A stretch of 64,000 bases of DNA from Corynebacterium halotolerans (GTDB taxonomy: Bacteria > Actinomycetota > Actinomycetes > Mycobacteriales > Mycobacteriaceae). The position numbers and the translations under genes are program-made. Where the stretch lies: assembly GCF_001056295.1 (NCBI RefSeq), contig NZ_JVMD01000024.1:240135-304134 (forward strand). Direction: 5' to 3'. The first letter of the stretch is position 1; every line of letters starts with the position of its first letter. Of this stretch, positions 55,429-64,000 are shown piece after piece. The notes under the pieces are model-generated. The model had not been told where the DNA came from and did not search any database. It saw only the letters and a program-made list of their open reading frames with translations.

Positions 55429-57075
55429 CTAGTAGACGACGCCGAAAACCCAGCCGAGCAGCGTCATGGCGGCGGCGGAGACGACGACCAGGGCGATGAT
55501 GTTCAGCCAGATGCCGGCGCGGACCATGTTGCCCATCGAGACGTAGCCGGAGCCGTAGGCGATGGCGTTCGGCGGGGTGGCCACGGGCATCATGAAGGCC
55601 GAGGTCGCGGCCAGGGCGACCGGCACGGCCAGCAGCATCTGGTCGACGCCGAGGCCGATCGCCATCGCGCCGACGAGGGGCAGGAACGTGGCGGCGGTGG
55701 CGGTGTTCGAGGTGAACTCGGTGAGCACCAGCACCACCAGCGCGACGGCGACGACCAGCAGGGCGATGGGCAGGAAGCCGAGCCCGGACATCTGCTCGCC
55801 GATCCAGTCCGACAGGCCGGAGTCGGTGAACTGCTTCGACAGGGCCAGGCCGCCGCCGAAGAGCAGCAGCACGCCCCACGGCAGCTCGAGGGCGTCCTCC
55901 CAGCGCAGGAGCTTCACGCCGTCGGGGCCGCCGGGAATGATGAACAGGGCGATGCCCACGGCCATGGCGATCACGGCGTCGACGATGATCGTGTCGGGCC
56001 AGATGACGGGCACGAACACCCACGCCAGGGCGGCGGCGACGAACACCAGCAGCACACGCAGCTCGCCCCTGGACATCCCGCCGAGCTTGGCCAGCTCCTC
56101 CTTCATCAGGGCGCGGCCACCCGGGATGTGGTCGATTTCCGGCTTGAAGATCACCCCGGTGAGCAGGAACCACGCGGCGGCCATGAGCACGATGGCGACG
56201 GGCACGCCGACCAGCATCCACTGCCCGAAGCCGATGTGGACGCCCTGTTTGGCCATGTACCCCGCGAGCAACGCATTCGGCGGCGTGCCGATGATGGTGC
56301 CCAGCGAACCGATCGATGCGGCGTAGGCGATGCCGAGCATCAGCGCGATGCCGAAGTTCGACTTCGGTTCGGGATCGGTCGATTGCTCCGCCTTCTCTTC
56401 CCCATCGGCGACGTCGGCGTCGGCGTCGAGGAGCTCGGAGGCTCCTTCGGAGAGTCCTTCGTCGCCGTCGCCGCGCGCCGGCGCCGCCTTCTCCGCCTTC
56501 GCCTCGTCGCGGACGATCTTCACGATGAGCGAGAGCACGGACACGCCGATGGGGAGCATCATCACGGCGGTGGCGGTGTTGGACACCCACATGGACAGGA
56601 AGCCGGTGGCGACCATGAAGCCGAGGATCAGCAACTTCGGCGACGACCCCATGGCCACGAGCACCCACAGCGCGATGCGCTTGTGCAGGTTCCACCGCTG
56701 CATGGCCAGGGCGAGCAGGAAGCCGCCCATGAACAGGAAGATCGTGGGCGCGGTGTACTCGCCCGAGAAGTCCCCGATCTTCGCGATGCCCAGCGCGGGG
56801 AATAGCACCAGCGGGAGCAGGGCGGTGACGGTGATGGGGATCGCCTCGGACATCCACCACGCGGCCATCAGAACGGCGATGGCGGCGGTGCCGCGCAGCA
56901 TGTGGTCGAGGTCGGAGGGCATGAAGAAGTACACCGCGACCGAAAGGACGAGGCCCGTGATCAGGCCGAATCGCCTTCGGAAAAGCTCGCGGGGGCCGTC
57001 GCCCCGATCTTTCTGCCCCGGGGACAATTCCGCGGCGGTGGTCGCCGTCCGTCGGGTGGCGTCCGTGGTCGACAT
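55429..57075 (-). CDS. SLC13 (DASS) family sodium/dicarboxylate-type transporter
   Basis: A 548-residue importer with about eleven helices and two re-entrant hairpins. The two SNT motifs, VSNTATAVM and TSNTATAAT, bind sodium and carboxylate; TPPNAL and TPPNAI follow them. Substrates of the family are succinate, malate or similar. An acidic, Glu/Asp/Ala-rich insert of about 55 residues (residues 187-240) lies in a loop after the first half. GGGAG precedes ATG 57075. Confidence 0.92.
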   Translation of the reverse strand: MSTTDATRRTATTAAELSPGQKDRGDGPRELFRRRFGLITGLVLSVAVYFFMPSDLDHMLRGTAAIAVLMAAWWMSEAIPITVTALLPLVLFPALGIAKIGDFSGEYTAPTIFLFMGGFLLALAMQRWNLHKRIALWVLVAMGSSPKLLILGFMVATGFLSMWVSNTATAVMMLPIGVSVLSLIVKIVRDEAKAEKAAPARGDGDEGLSEGASELLDADADVADGEEKAEQSTDPEPKSNFGIALMLGIAYAASIGSLGTIIGTPPNALLAGYMAKQGVHIGFGQWMLVGVPVAIVLMAAAWFLLTGVIFKPEIDHIPGGRALMKEELAKLGGMSRGELRVLLVFVAAALAWVFVPVIWPDTIIVDAVIAMAVGIALFIIPGGPDGVKLLRWEDALELPWGVLLLFGGGLALSKQFTDSGLSDWIGEQMSGLGFLPIALLVVAVALVVLVLTEFTSNTATAATFLPLVGAMAIGLGVDQMLLAVPVALAATSAFMMPVATPPNAIAYGSGYVSMGNMVRAGIWLNIIALVVVSAAAMTLLGWVFGVVY

Positions 57076-57229
57076 CGTGGCGTCGCTCCCTTGTGGCGGG
57101 CGCCGGAGTTGCCCTGGTGCGGCGGATCACGGCGCGGGTCGAATGTGATTCGCCGCCCACGATATCGCACCGACAACAATGTCCTATTCCGACCCCGCCG
57201 TTCCATCGCCCGCTGCGGCCGGCGGCGCC

Positions 57230-58543
57230 TCAGCCCCTCGGGCCGTAGGTCAGGCGCCGGTGCATGGCCTCGAGCGGGCCCGCTTTTCCGGCCTTGGCCA
57301 GCAGCCATGCGCCGATGAGCGTGACCAGCCACACGGCGGCGCCCCACAGGCTGACGACGGTCACCGATTCACCGGAGAACCGGTCGAGCAGCCAGCCGCC
57401 CGCGAGCGGCAGGAACAGCACGGACTGGGCGACGTAGCCGGACATCGACCGCTGCCCCAGCGCCTGCATCATCGCCAGGGGCGCCGGCGGGGCGAGGGTC
57501 GTCCCCTGGGCCGCGGCCTCGCGGATCCGCCGCTGCACCGGCCGGCACAGCAGGGCGATGACGGCGATGAGGCCCGGGCCGGCGAGGATTCCGGCCGACT
57601 GGCTCACCGCCTGCGCCCACGTGCCGCCGATGATGCCGAGCTTTGACAGGCCCGACAGGACACCCGTGGACACCGCGGCGGTCGCCCCGATCGCTGCGAC
57701 GATGGCCAGCAGTTTCCCGTGCGCCTCCGAATCCTCCAGGATGCGCATGCGGGCGGCGACGACGCCGACGAGCATGAGCGCGATCAGCTGCGGCCCGGCC
57801 AGCACGAGGACGACGGGCACGGAGACCACGGTGAACGCGCCGAGGATGAGCTGGCGTCCCAGGTAGCCATCGCCGCCGAAGGGGATGCCCCCGAAGTCCC
57901 CCGGTTGGGCGTTGGCCGCGCCCATGCCGGACATCGGGCCCTGCATGAGGAACGCGACTCCGATCGACAGCACGCCCAGCACGGCGGCGATCCACAGGAG
58001 CGTTTTGTTCCGCAGCGGCACGAGGAACGTGACCATCAACCCCATCAGGGCGTACGTCAGCAGGATGTCGCCGAAGAACAGGAAGATCCCGTGCAGGACG
58101 CCGAACGCCGCGAGCCAGCCGTAGCGTTTGAGCAGCAGCCCGCGGGCGTCGGCCCACGGCACTCCCCTGCCGTATTCCCGCATGACCAGCATGCCGATGC
58201 CGTAGCCGAACAGCATGGCGAACATCGGCAGGCCGCGGACGTGGAACAGGACGTCGTTGGCCACGGTCACGATGCCGTCGGTGGGCAGGCTCCGCCGCTG
58301 CCCGAGCGGGGCCGAACCGAAGACCATCCACGCCGTCACCGCATTGGCCACCGCGATGCCCAGCAGCATGAAGCCGCGGGCCACGTCGGGGGCGAGGATG
58401 CGTTCCTTGACGGCCGTCCGGCGGAAGGTCGGCTTCGGCTTGGCGACGGGCCACTGCGGAGCCGCGTGGCCCGGAGGGGGCGGAAACGGCGGGGGCGGAT
58501 TGCCGGGGGCGTCGTGAAGCTCTTCCGGGTTGCGATGGCTCAA
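57230..58543 (-). CDS. DUF418 domain membrane protein
   Basis: A 437-residue protein with about ten helices and a Pro-rich cytoplasmic N-terminus. ILAPDVARGFMLLGIAVANA and MLFGYGIGMLV are DUF418/acyltransferase-3-like signatures, and the C-terminal DUF418 region has LGQRSMSGYVAQSVLF. TTG 58543 is chosen for CGGAGGA five bases upstream. The role is unknown; relatives are suspected transporters or acyltransferases. Confidence 0.88.
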   Translation of the reverse strand: MSHRNPEELHDAPGNPPPPFPPPPGHAAPQWPVAKPKPTFRRTAVKERILAPDVARGFMLLGIAVANAVTAWMVFGSAPLGQRRSLPTDGIVTVANDVLFHVRGLPMFAMLFGYGIGMLVMREYGRGVPWADARGLLLKRYGWLAAFGVLHGIFLFFGDILLTYALMGLMVTFLVPLRNKTLLWIAAVLGVLSIGVAFLMQGPMSGMGAANAQPGDFGGIPFGGDGYLGRQLILGAFTVVSVPVVLVLAGPQLIALMLVGVVAARMRILEDSEAHGKLLAIVAAIGATAAVSTGVLSGLSKLGIIGGTWAQAVSQSAGILAGPGLIAVIALLCRPVQRRIREAAAQGTTLAPPAPLAMMQALGQRSMSGYVAQSVLFLPLAGGWLLDRFSGESVTVVSLWGAAVWLVTLIGAWLLAKAGKAGPLEAMHRRLTYGPRG

Positions 58544-58581
58544 GGGTTCCTCCGGCGTTCGTCGGCTCGGCGTTCGCGGCG

Positions 58582-58992
58582 TCACTGCTCGCTGAGCTTG
58601 CGGAGGCATTCCGCGTATTCGGGGGACGTCCTGTCCAGGTGTCCGCACTTCTCCTCGGCGTCCTCGAAAAAGTTGAACGCGGCGACGATCAGCGCCAGCG
58701 AAATGGCGATCGCCAGGCCGCCGGTGATGACGCCGATCAGCCCCATGCCGAACGCACCGCCGGTGCGGGGCTCGCGGCCGGCCTGCTCGATGCGCTTGTG
58801 CGCGCCGATCGACTGCACGATCGCGATGAGGCCCAGGACGACGGCGACCATGCCCAGCGCCGCTCCGATGACGAAGGCCGACGTGATGAGTGCGCCGATT
58901 CCGATGACGAGGGAGACGAGCCCGATCTTGCGGCCGACGGCGGAGCCGTCGATGCCGTCGGGGCCGTAACCGTCGGTGGCGGGGTTGCTCAT
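58582..58992 (-). CDS. Small double-helix membrane protein with Cys-containing tail
   Basis: A 136-residue protein. Two hydrophobic regions (about 24-60 and 82-108) flank GAHKRIEQAGREPRTGG, a layout resembling DUF4190-type proteins. The tail contains two Cys residues (EEKCGHLD, YAECLRKL) that would lie outside and could pair. It resembles the next gene upstream in architecture, suggesting a tandem duplication. AGGAG precedes ATG 58992. Confidence 0.75.
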   Translation of the reverse strand: MSNPATDGYGPDGIDGSAVGRKIGLVSLVIGIGALITSAFVIGAALGMVAVVLGLIAIVQSIGAHKRIEQAGREPRTGGAFGMGLIGVITGGLAIAISLALIVAAFNFFEDAEEKCGHLDRTSPEYAECLRKLSEQ

Positions 58993-59077
58993 GGTGGTGC
59001 TGCTCCTGGTTTTCATGCGCCGGCGGTGGCGGCGGGTGTCGTGGGAGGGGTGGGAGGGAAGGTGTCGCGCGAACGGG

Positions 59078-59624
59078 TCAGTTCAGGCCGAAGCGATGCA
59101 TGACCGAGTCCTGGATGCATGCGTCGAAGGCCGCCTGGTCGCCGATCAGGTGGTTGCACTCCGCGGCGACGGCGGCGCCCATGGCGATCGCCCACAGGAC
59201 GAGCGCGGAAATGACGAGCCCGAGGATCGCCGCCAGAATGCCGATGACGGACATCGCGGTGGTCCCCCCCGGTCTGCGTCGCCCCGAGCCGGCGCGCCTT
59301 GGCGGCGGTCCGCAGGGCCACTGCGGCGAGGATGATCGCCAGAATCGCCAGCAGGCCCCCGAACACGGCGAACGCGAAGGGAACCGACAGCACGCCGAGG
59401 ATGAGGGCCGCGATGGCCGGGCCCGTCCCCGTCGGCACCGCCGGGGCGCCGCCGGCCCGAACCTGATGCGGGTTGCGGGACGGGTCGGAGTAGTACCCCT
59501 CGTATCCCGGCCCGCCCCCGAAACCCGGGGTGCCCGAGCCGGCGGCCGGACCCGGGTGCGCGGGGCCGGCGGCGGGGGTCGGGTCGTCGAACGGGTCGTA
59601 TCCGGCGTGGTCGGGGCGCGACAT
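59078..59624 (-). pseudogene. DUF4190-like small membrane protein, frameshifted at a G7 run
   Basis: The reading frame from ATG 59624 (MSRPDHAGYDPFDDP) encodes a Pro/Gly-rich N-terminus and a first hydrophobic pair, then reaches seven G (minus strand of 59264-59270). Beyond it the expected second half (AMSVIGILAAILGLVISALV through two Cys to FGLN) lies in another frame and ends at 59078. Removing one G restores a single protein of about 181 residues, similar in plan to the gene downstream. Read as sequenced, the frame would continue to 59013 with unrelated residues. A sequencing error, a real mutation or phase variation are all possible. Confidence 0.75.
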
Positions 59625-59743
59625 CGATGGTCCTTCCGGCGGGTCCTGCTGCATGCCGCGCCAACGCTACCGCACGGGGGCGCAACCAACCGCCCCGGCG
59701 ACCCCGACGGCCCGGGAGCGCGCACCCGCGCCTGACCACTGCG

Positions 59744-61501
59744 TCACCAGTTGCGCAGGTACCCGATGCGGTCCCGCAACTGTTGCTCGGTGCACAGCGC
59801 GGTCGGCGGGCCGCCGCAGTTGCGGCGGACCTCGTTGTGGATTTCGCCGTGCTTGCGGCCGGTGCGCGCCGCCGTCATGGCGACGAGCGTGTTAAGTTCC
59901 TTGCGCAATTTCGGGATGGCCTCGCTGGCCACGCCGCCGGGCCGGGGCGCCGGCACCGCGGGGGCGCCCCCGGGGCCCCCGGCCGCTCCCGCATCGCGGC
60001 CCATTGCCTCGCCGAGGTCGAGCTCCCCCATCTTGCGCATGTGCTCGGCCTTCGCCTCGGACGCCTTCAGCTGCTCCTCCTGGCGCTTCTGCAGCAGAGT
60101 GCGCATCTGCTCGGCGTCGAGAAGCCCGGGCAGGCCCAGGTAGTCGGCCTCCTCCTCGGACCCCGCCACCGTCGCGGTGCCGTAGGAGGAACCGTCGTAG
60201 ATGAGGTAGTCCAGCTCGGCGTCTGCGCCGAGGGACTCGTAGGCGGGCAGGTCGTCGGGCTCGTCCTTGGTGCGGTTTGCCTCCGCGACGAGGTCGTCGT
60301 CCCAGCCTTCGCTGGGGCGGTGCGGCTTGCCCAGGATGTGGTTGCGCTGCACCTCCATCTGCGAGGCCAGGTCCAGCAGCACCGGCACCGAAGGCAGGAA
60401 CACCGACGCGGTCTCGCCGGGCCGCCGCGAACGCACGAATCGGCCGATGGCCTGGGCGAAGAACAGCGGCGTCGACGAGCTCGTCGCGTAGACGCCGACC
60501 GCCAGGCGGGGAACGTCGACGCCCTCCGACACCATCCGCACCGCGACCATCCACTCGTCGGTCGAATCGGAGAAGGTCTTGATGCGCTCCGACGACCCCG
60601 GCTCGTCGGAAAGCACGAGCGCGACCGGGGTCGAGCTGAGCTGTTCCAGGATGCGCTTGTACGCCCGCGCGGTCGTCGCGTCCGTGGCGATGACCAGGCC
60701 GCCGGCGTCCGGGATGTGCTTGCGCATCTGCACCAGCCGCGTGTGCGCGGCGCGCAGGACCGACGGGATCCAGTCGCCGCCCGGGTCCAGCGCGGTGCGC
60801 CACGCGCGGGTGGTCTCCTCCGGGCTCATGATCGTGCCCAGGCGCGCGGCGAATTCCTCGCCGGCCGAATCCCTCCAGCGGGCCTCGCCCGAATACGCCA
60901 GGAAGACGACGGGGCGGACCACCCCGTCGCGCAGCGCGTCCGCGTAGCCGTAGACGTGGTCCGCGACCGACTTCTGGTGCCCCTCGCCGTCGTCGGCGTA
61001 GCGGACGAACGGGATGGCCGCGTCGTCGGAGCGGAAGGGCGTGCCGGTCAGGCACAGGCGCCTCGCCGCGCCGCCGTAGGCCTCCGCGATGCCGTCGCCC
61101 CAGCTCTTCGCGTCGCCGCCGTGGTGGACCTCGTCGAGGATCACCAGCGTCGGGCGCGCGTCGGCCACCGCGCGGTGCTTGAACGGGTGCACGGCCACCT
61201 GGGCGTAGGTCACCACGATGCCGTGGTAGGCGGGGTTGACCACGCCCTTGGCGTTGGTGAACGCCGGGTCGAGCGCGATCCCGGACCTCGCCGCCGATTC
61301 GGACCACTGCACCTTCAGGTGCTCGGTCGGCACGACGACGACCACCCGCTCGACGATGCGGCGGGTCAGCAGCTCGGCGGCGATGCGCAGCGCGAACGTC
61401 GTCTTGCCCGCGCCCGGCGTCGCCACCGCGAGGAAGTCACGCGGATTCGTGGCCAGGTACTTGTCCAGCGCCTCCTGCTGCCATTTGCGCAGGCCGCTCA
61501 C
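59744..61501 (-). CDS. DEAD/DEAH-box superfamily 2 helicase
   Basis: A 585-residue ATPase. Walker A is ATPGAGKTTFAL (about residues 27-38), motif II is ILDEVHHGG, motif III LTGTPFRSDD and motif VI QAIGRFVRSRRPG. The resemblance is to XPB/type-III-restriction-like helicases found across actinobacteria. The C-terminal 150 residues are charged and Pro/Gly-rich, with RKHGEIHNEVRR at the end. GTG 61501 overlaps the DUF3039 stop (GTGA). Its cellular role is not established. Confidence 0.88.
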   Translation of the reverse strand: MSGLRKWQQEALDKYLATNPRDFLAVATPGAGKTTFALRIAAELLTRRIVERVVVVVPTEHLKVQWSESAARSGIALDPAFTNAKGVVNPAYHGIVVTYAQVAVHPFKHRAVADARPTLVILDEVHHGGDAKSWGDGIAEAYGGAARRLCLTGTPFRSDDAAIPFVRYADDGEGHQKSVADHVYGYADALRDGVVRPVVFLAYSGEARWRDSAGEEFAARLGTIMSPEETTRAWRTALDPGGDWIPSVLRAAHTRLVQMRKHIPDAGGLVIATDATTARAYKRILEQLSSTPVALVLSDEPGSSERIKTFSDSTDEWMVAVRMVSEGVDVPRLAVGVYATSSSTPLFFAQAIGRFVRSRRPGETASVFLPSVPVLLDLASQMEVQRNHILGKPHRPSEGWDDDLVAEANRTKDEPDDLPAYESLGADAELDYLIYDGSSYGTATVAGSEEEADYLGLPGLLDAEQMRTLLQKRQEEQLKASEAKAEHMRKMGELDLGEAMGRDAGAAGGPGGAPAVPAPRPGGVASEAIPKLRKELNTLVAMTAARTGRKHGEIHNEVRRNCGGPPTALCTEQQLRDRIGYLRNW

Positions 61502-61746
61502 TTGCGGCGGAGGGTCTTGTAGATCCGCTCGCAGTCCGGGCACACCGGCGAGCCCGGCTTGGCGGACTTGGTCACCGGGAAGGTCTCGCCGCACAGCGCG
61601 ACGACGTAGCTGCCCGACACGGCGGAGTCGACGATCCGGTCCTTCTTGACGTAGTGGAAGAACTTCGGCGTGTCGTCGCGCGTCGTCTCGTCGACGCGGG
61701 TGTCGGTCCGTTCGATGGTCTTCGTTGTCTTCAGGGGCGTGCTCAC
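61498..61746 (-). CDS. DUF3039 family protein
   Basis: An 82-residue protein conserved in actinobacteria. FHYVKKDRIVDSAVSG and VVALCGETFPVT, followed by VCPDCERIY, give three Cys that could bind zinc. GTG 61746 follows a leaderless -10 box, and the stop overlaps the helicase start, so the two are coupled. The pairing suggests a joint role. Confidence 0.9.
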   Translation of the reverse strand: MSTPLKTTKTIERTDTRVDETTRDDTPKFFHYVKKDRIVDSAVSGSYVVALCGETFPVTKSAKPGSPVCPDCERIYKTLRRK

Positions 61747-61753
61747 GATCCCG

Positions 61754-61759
61754 ATTGTG
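61754..61759 (-). promoter_or_regulatory. -10 box of the DUF3039-helicase operon, leaderless
   Basis: CACAAT on the minus strand ends 7 bases before GTG 61746. Confidence 0.5.
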
Positions 61760-61817
61760 CACCATCGGCCGGATCGGCACGTGTGCGGCCCCGTAATGCG
61801 GGACTTTGCCCGGGGAG

Positions 61818-61823
61818 TACCGT
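61818..61823 (+). promoter_or_regulatory. -10 box of the DUF3099 gene, leaderless
   Basis: TACCGT ends 7 bases before ATG 61831. Confidence 0.45.
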
Positions 61824-61830
61824 TGTGCCC

Positions 61831-62463
61831 ATGGCGAGTCGGCGGACGAACCATCGGGGCAGGCGCGGTTCCGATGCGGTGCTGATCACGGACGCGCGGC
61901 AGTCGCGCATCCGCAATTACAACTACCGCCGCCACACCTACGCGGTCCTGCAGTGGTCCCGCATCCCGCTTCTGCTGCTCGCGGCGGCGGCGTTCATGTG
62001 GTGGGACCTGCCGTGGCTGGCGGCGATCGTCACCGTCGTGTCGGTGCCCATGCCGTGGATCGCGGTGGTCATCGCGAACGGCGTCGGCGAGCCCGCCGAC
62101 AAGCGGTCCCCGCGCGTCTACAAGCCGGGGGTCATCCGCGAGCAGAACCGCCGGTGGGAGGAGGCGCAGCGCGAACGGCTGGCCCGGCTTGCCGACGGCC
62201 CGTCGGCCGCGCTGGAGGGGCCGGCGGAGGGCGGATCCGCCGCCAACCTGCCCGCCGTCCCCGGCGACGTCGACGCGCCCGGCCCCTGGGCCGGTTTCGA
62301 CCCGTCGATGGTCATCGACATGGACGACGACGGGACCGGCGATTCCGCGGCCGACGACGCCGCGGCCGAGGAAACCGCGGCCGGCGATGCCGACGACGCC
62401 GCACCAGACTCAGCCGGGGCCACCGATCCCGGCACCGACCGACGGGAGAACCCCAGAACGTGA
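61831..62463 (+). CDS. DUF3099 family membrane protein
   Basis: A 210-residue protein. VLITDARQSRIRNYNYRR is the family signature, followed by two helices (about 45-62 and 65-90), a cytoplasmic segment (VIREQNRRWEEAQRERLARL) and a long acidic Ala/Asp-rich tail. The function is unknown. The stop overlaps the methyltransferase start, so they are co-translated. Confidence 0.88.
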   Translation: MASRRTNHRGRRGSDAVLITDARQSRIRNYNYRRHTYAVLQWSRIPLLLLAAAAFMWWDLPWLAAIVTVVSVPMPWIAVVIANGVGEPADKRSPRVYKPGVIREQNRRWEEAQRERLARLADGPSAALEGPAEGGSAANLPAVPGDVDAPGPWAGFDPSMVIDMDDDGTGDSAADDAAAEETAAGDADDAAPDSAGATDPGTDRRENPRT

Positions 62464-64000
62464 GCACGGACCCGATCACCGCCCCGCCCACCGACGAGGA
62501 GCTGACCGGGCTGCCGGCGCTTGCCCCGCACTTGGCCGATGCACTCCGCGACCTCGGTTACGGGGTCGGCGGCCTGCGCCGCCTGCTCGGCGACGACGGC
62601 CTCGCCGCCCTCGATCGCGGAGAGCCGGAGGCCGTCGCCCGCAGGCTGCATCTCGCCCTCGACCAGCCGGGCCTCGCCGCCGCCGTCGCGGCGTTCGTCG
62701 TCGGCGATCCCGTGGACCTCTCCCCCTGGTTGGGCGGCGACCTGGTCGCGCGGTGCGTCGAATGCGGGGTGCTGCGCGTAATCGACGGGCGCCACGTCGC
62801 GGCGATCGACGTGCGCCCCGTCGAGGTCGCTGGCGTGGAGCGGCTGGTCTTCTCCGACCGCGATGCCTCGATGACCGACCACGTGCCCGGGCCGGATCAC
62901 GTGCTGGGCGTCGGCCGCGCCTCGCGGTCGCTGCTGGACATCACGCCGATGGATCCGGTGGGCTCCGTCCTCGACCTCGGCGCCGGCTGCGGAGTTCAGG
63001 CGCTCGGCCAGCATGGCGCGGACTCAATCACGGCCACCGACGTCCACCCGCGCGCATGCCTCTATGCCCGGGCGACGCTCGCCGCCGCGGGATTGGGCGC
63101 CCGGGCCGAGGTCCTGGACGGCTCCTGGTTCCACCCGGTGGCGGGGCGCCGTTTCGACCGGATCGTGGCCAATCCCCCGTTCGTCGTCGGCGTCCCCGAA
63201 GTCGGGCACGTCTACCGCGACTCGGGGCTGGATCTCGACGGCGCGACCGAACTGATGCTGCGCGAGGCCCCGGATCACCTGGCACCCGGCGGCACCGCCC
63301 ACCTGCTCGGCGCCTGGGCCCACCTCGACGGCGTCGACTGGGCGTCACGCGTGGCCTCGTGGCTGCCGAGGGAGGGCGTGGAGGCGTGGATCATCCAGCG
63401 GGACGTGGTGGATCCCGCCGCCTACGTGGGCACGTGGCTGCGCGACGAGTCCATCGATCCGCGGGGCCGCGAGGGCCGCGAGAAGACGCGGCGGTGGCTG
63501 GACCACTTCGCCGCCAACGACGTCGTCGGCGTCGGTTTCGGGTACGTGACCCTGCAAAGCATCGACGGGCCGTCGTCGATCACGTGCGAGGACATGCCGC
63601 AGCCCCTCGGCGGGCCCTTCCGCGACGAGGCCGCCGAATGGCTGCTGCGCACCGCATGGCTGCGGGACCGCGACGCCGATGGCATCCTCGGCGCCCGGTA
63701 CCGGGTCCGCCCGGGGGTCGCCGTCGAACGCGTCGAGCTCGCCGGCGCCGGCGAGGCTCCGGAACAGGGCTTCTCCCCCGCCGCCCTGCGCCTGACGCGC
63801 ACCGACGGCCCCCGATGGAGCCACGACACGGACGACGCCATCGTGCGGATCCTCTCCGCCTTGACGCCGGACGCGCCGTTGTCGGCGGTCCTCGACATCA
63901 TGGCCATGCTCGGTGCCCTGCCGGAGGACGGCTTGGACGACGTCAAGGACGCCCTCGTCCCGGTGATCGTGGACCTCGTACGGCATGGGCTGGTGCTGCC
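62460..64000 (+). CDS. Class I SAM-dependent methyltransferase, NPPF type (3' end outside the window)
   Basis: At least 513 residues with no stop before the window edge. GTG 62460 overlaps the DUF3099 stop. A helical N-terminal domain (about 1-150) precedes the Rossmann fold. SVLDLGAGCGVQAL is the SAM loop, TATDVHPRACLYARATL follows, and RIVANPPFVVGV is the NPPY/F motif shared by amino- or glutamine-N-methyltransferases such as PrmC. A C-terminal region of unknown fold continues beyond. Target unknown; a nucleic acid or protein amide is plausible. Confidence 0.88.
   Translation, partial: MSTDPITAPPTDEELTGLPALAPHLADALRDLGYGVGGLRRLLGDDGLAALDRGEPEAVARRLHLALDQPGLAAAVAAFVVGDPVDLSPWLGGDLVARCVECGVLRVIDGRHVAAIDVRPVEVAGVERLVFSDRDASMTDHVPGPDHVLGVGRASRSLLDITPMDPVGSVLDLGAGCGVQALGQHGADSITATDVHPRACLYARATLAAAGLGARAEVLDGSWFHPVAGRRFDRIVANPPFVVGVPEVGHVYRDSGLDLDGATELMLREAPDHLAPGGTAHLLGAWAHLDGVDWASRVASWLPREGVEAWIIQRDVVDPAAYVGTWLRDESIDPRGREGREKTRRWLDHFAANDVVGVGFGYVTLQSIDGPSSITCEDMPQPLGGPFRDEAAEWLLRTAWLRDRDADGILGARYRVRPGVAVERVELAGAGEAPEQGFSPAALRLTRTDGPRWSHDTDDAIVRILSALTPDAPLSAVLDIMAMLGALPEDGLDDVKDALVPVIVDLVRHGLVL

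Overview
The window is a stretch of high-GC actinobacterial chromosome. It most likely comes from Corynebacterium or a close relative in the Mycobacteriales. The evidence is the gene content (PIM lipid genes pgsA-patA-pimA, an AftC-type arabinofuranosyltransferase, HemQ/HemY/HemE heme genes, DUF3817/3000/3093/3099/3039/3710/4193 proteins, and a CE1758/CE1759 flavin pair first named from C. efficiens). Many genes also start 6-8 nt after a TANNNT-like -10 box, as expected for leaderless mRNAs. Two long blocks follow the gene order I know from Mycobacterium tuberculosis: hisS to thrS (Rv2580c-Rv2614c) and ribD to sigA (Rv2671-Rv2703). The window is therefore mostly core genome with small accessory insertions. 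I see no prophage, insertion sequence, CRISPR array, rRNA or replication origin.

Layout. 1-4733 is accessory metabolism: a heptamer repeat array, a luciferase-like monooxygenase with its partner FMN reductase, a transglutaminase-like protein, an L-serine dehydratase with an unusual insert, and a small membrane protein. 4730-20188 holds hisS with a glyoxalase-II-like hydrolase, a membrane-anchored cyclophilin, rel and apt, then yebC, ruvC-ruvA-ruvB and yajC-secD-secF, followed by pdxT and tesB; two plus-strand genes (DUF3817, APH-like kinase) lie between. 20181-28085 holds pdxS and the tightly overlapping thrS-HIT-pgsA-patA-pimA-LemA-like run. 28175-30858 is a Dyp peroxidase / PCu(A)C / CopC cluster. 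31114-32055 carries five tRNA genes.

32282-55251 holds ferritin, ribD-like reductase, aftC-msrB, hemE-hemY-hemQ, DUF3000, a four-gene iron-siderophore ABC transporter preceded by two DtxR-like boxes, RNase D, dxs, an RNA methyltransferase, DUF3710, dut, DUF3093, DUF4193, cei, suhB, ppgK and sigA. 55429-64000 holds an SLC13 transporter, a DUF418 protein, two small membrane proteins (one frameshifted at a run of seven G), a helicase, DUF3039, DUF3099 and a methyltransferase that runs off the end.

Several groups work together. Rel and Apt are translationally coupled and share a promoter region containing a 16-bp palindrome. PdxS and PdxT form PLP synthase. RuvABC resolves Holliday junctions, and YajC-SecD-SecF aids protein export. 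PgsA, PatA and PimA start phosphatidylinositol mannoside synthesis. Heme synthesis, iron uptake, ferritin and a heme peroxidase make iron handling prominent. I found no clearly new multi-gene defence or mobile system. The points most worth a second look are the regulatory palindromes, the repeated small-unit minisatellites in gene borders, the frameshifted membrane protein and the copper/heme peroxidase cluster.
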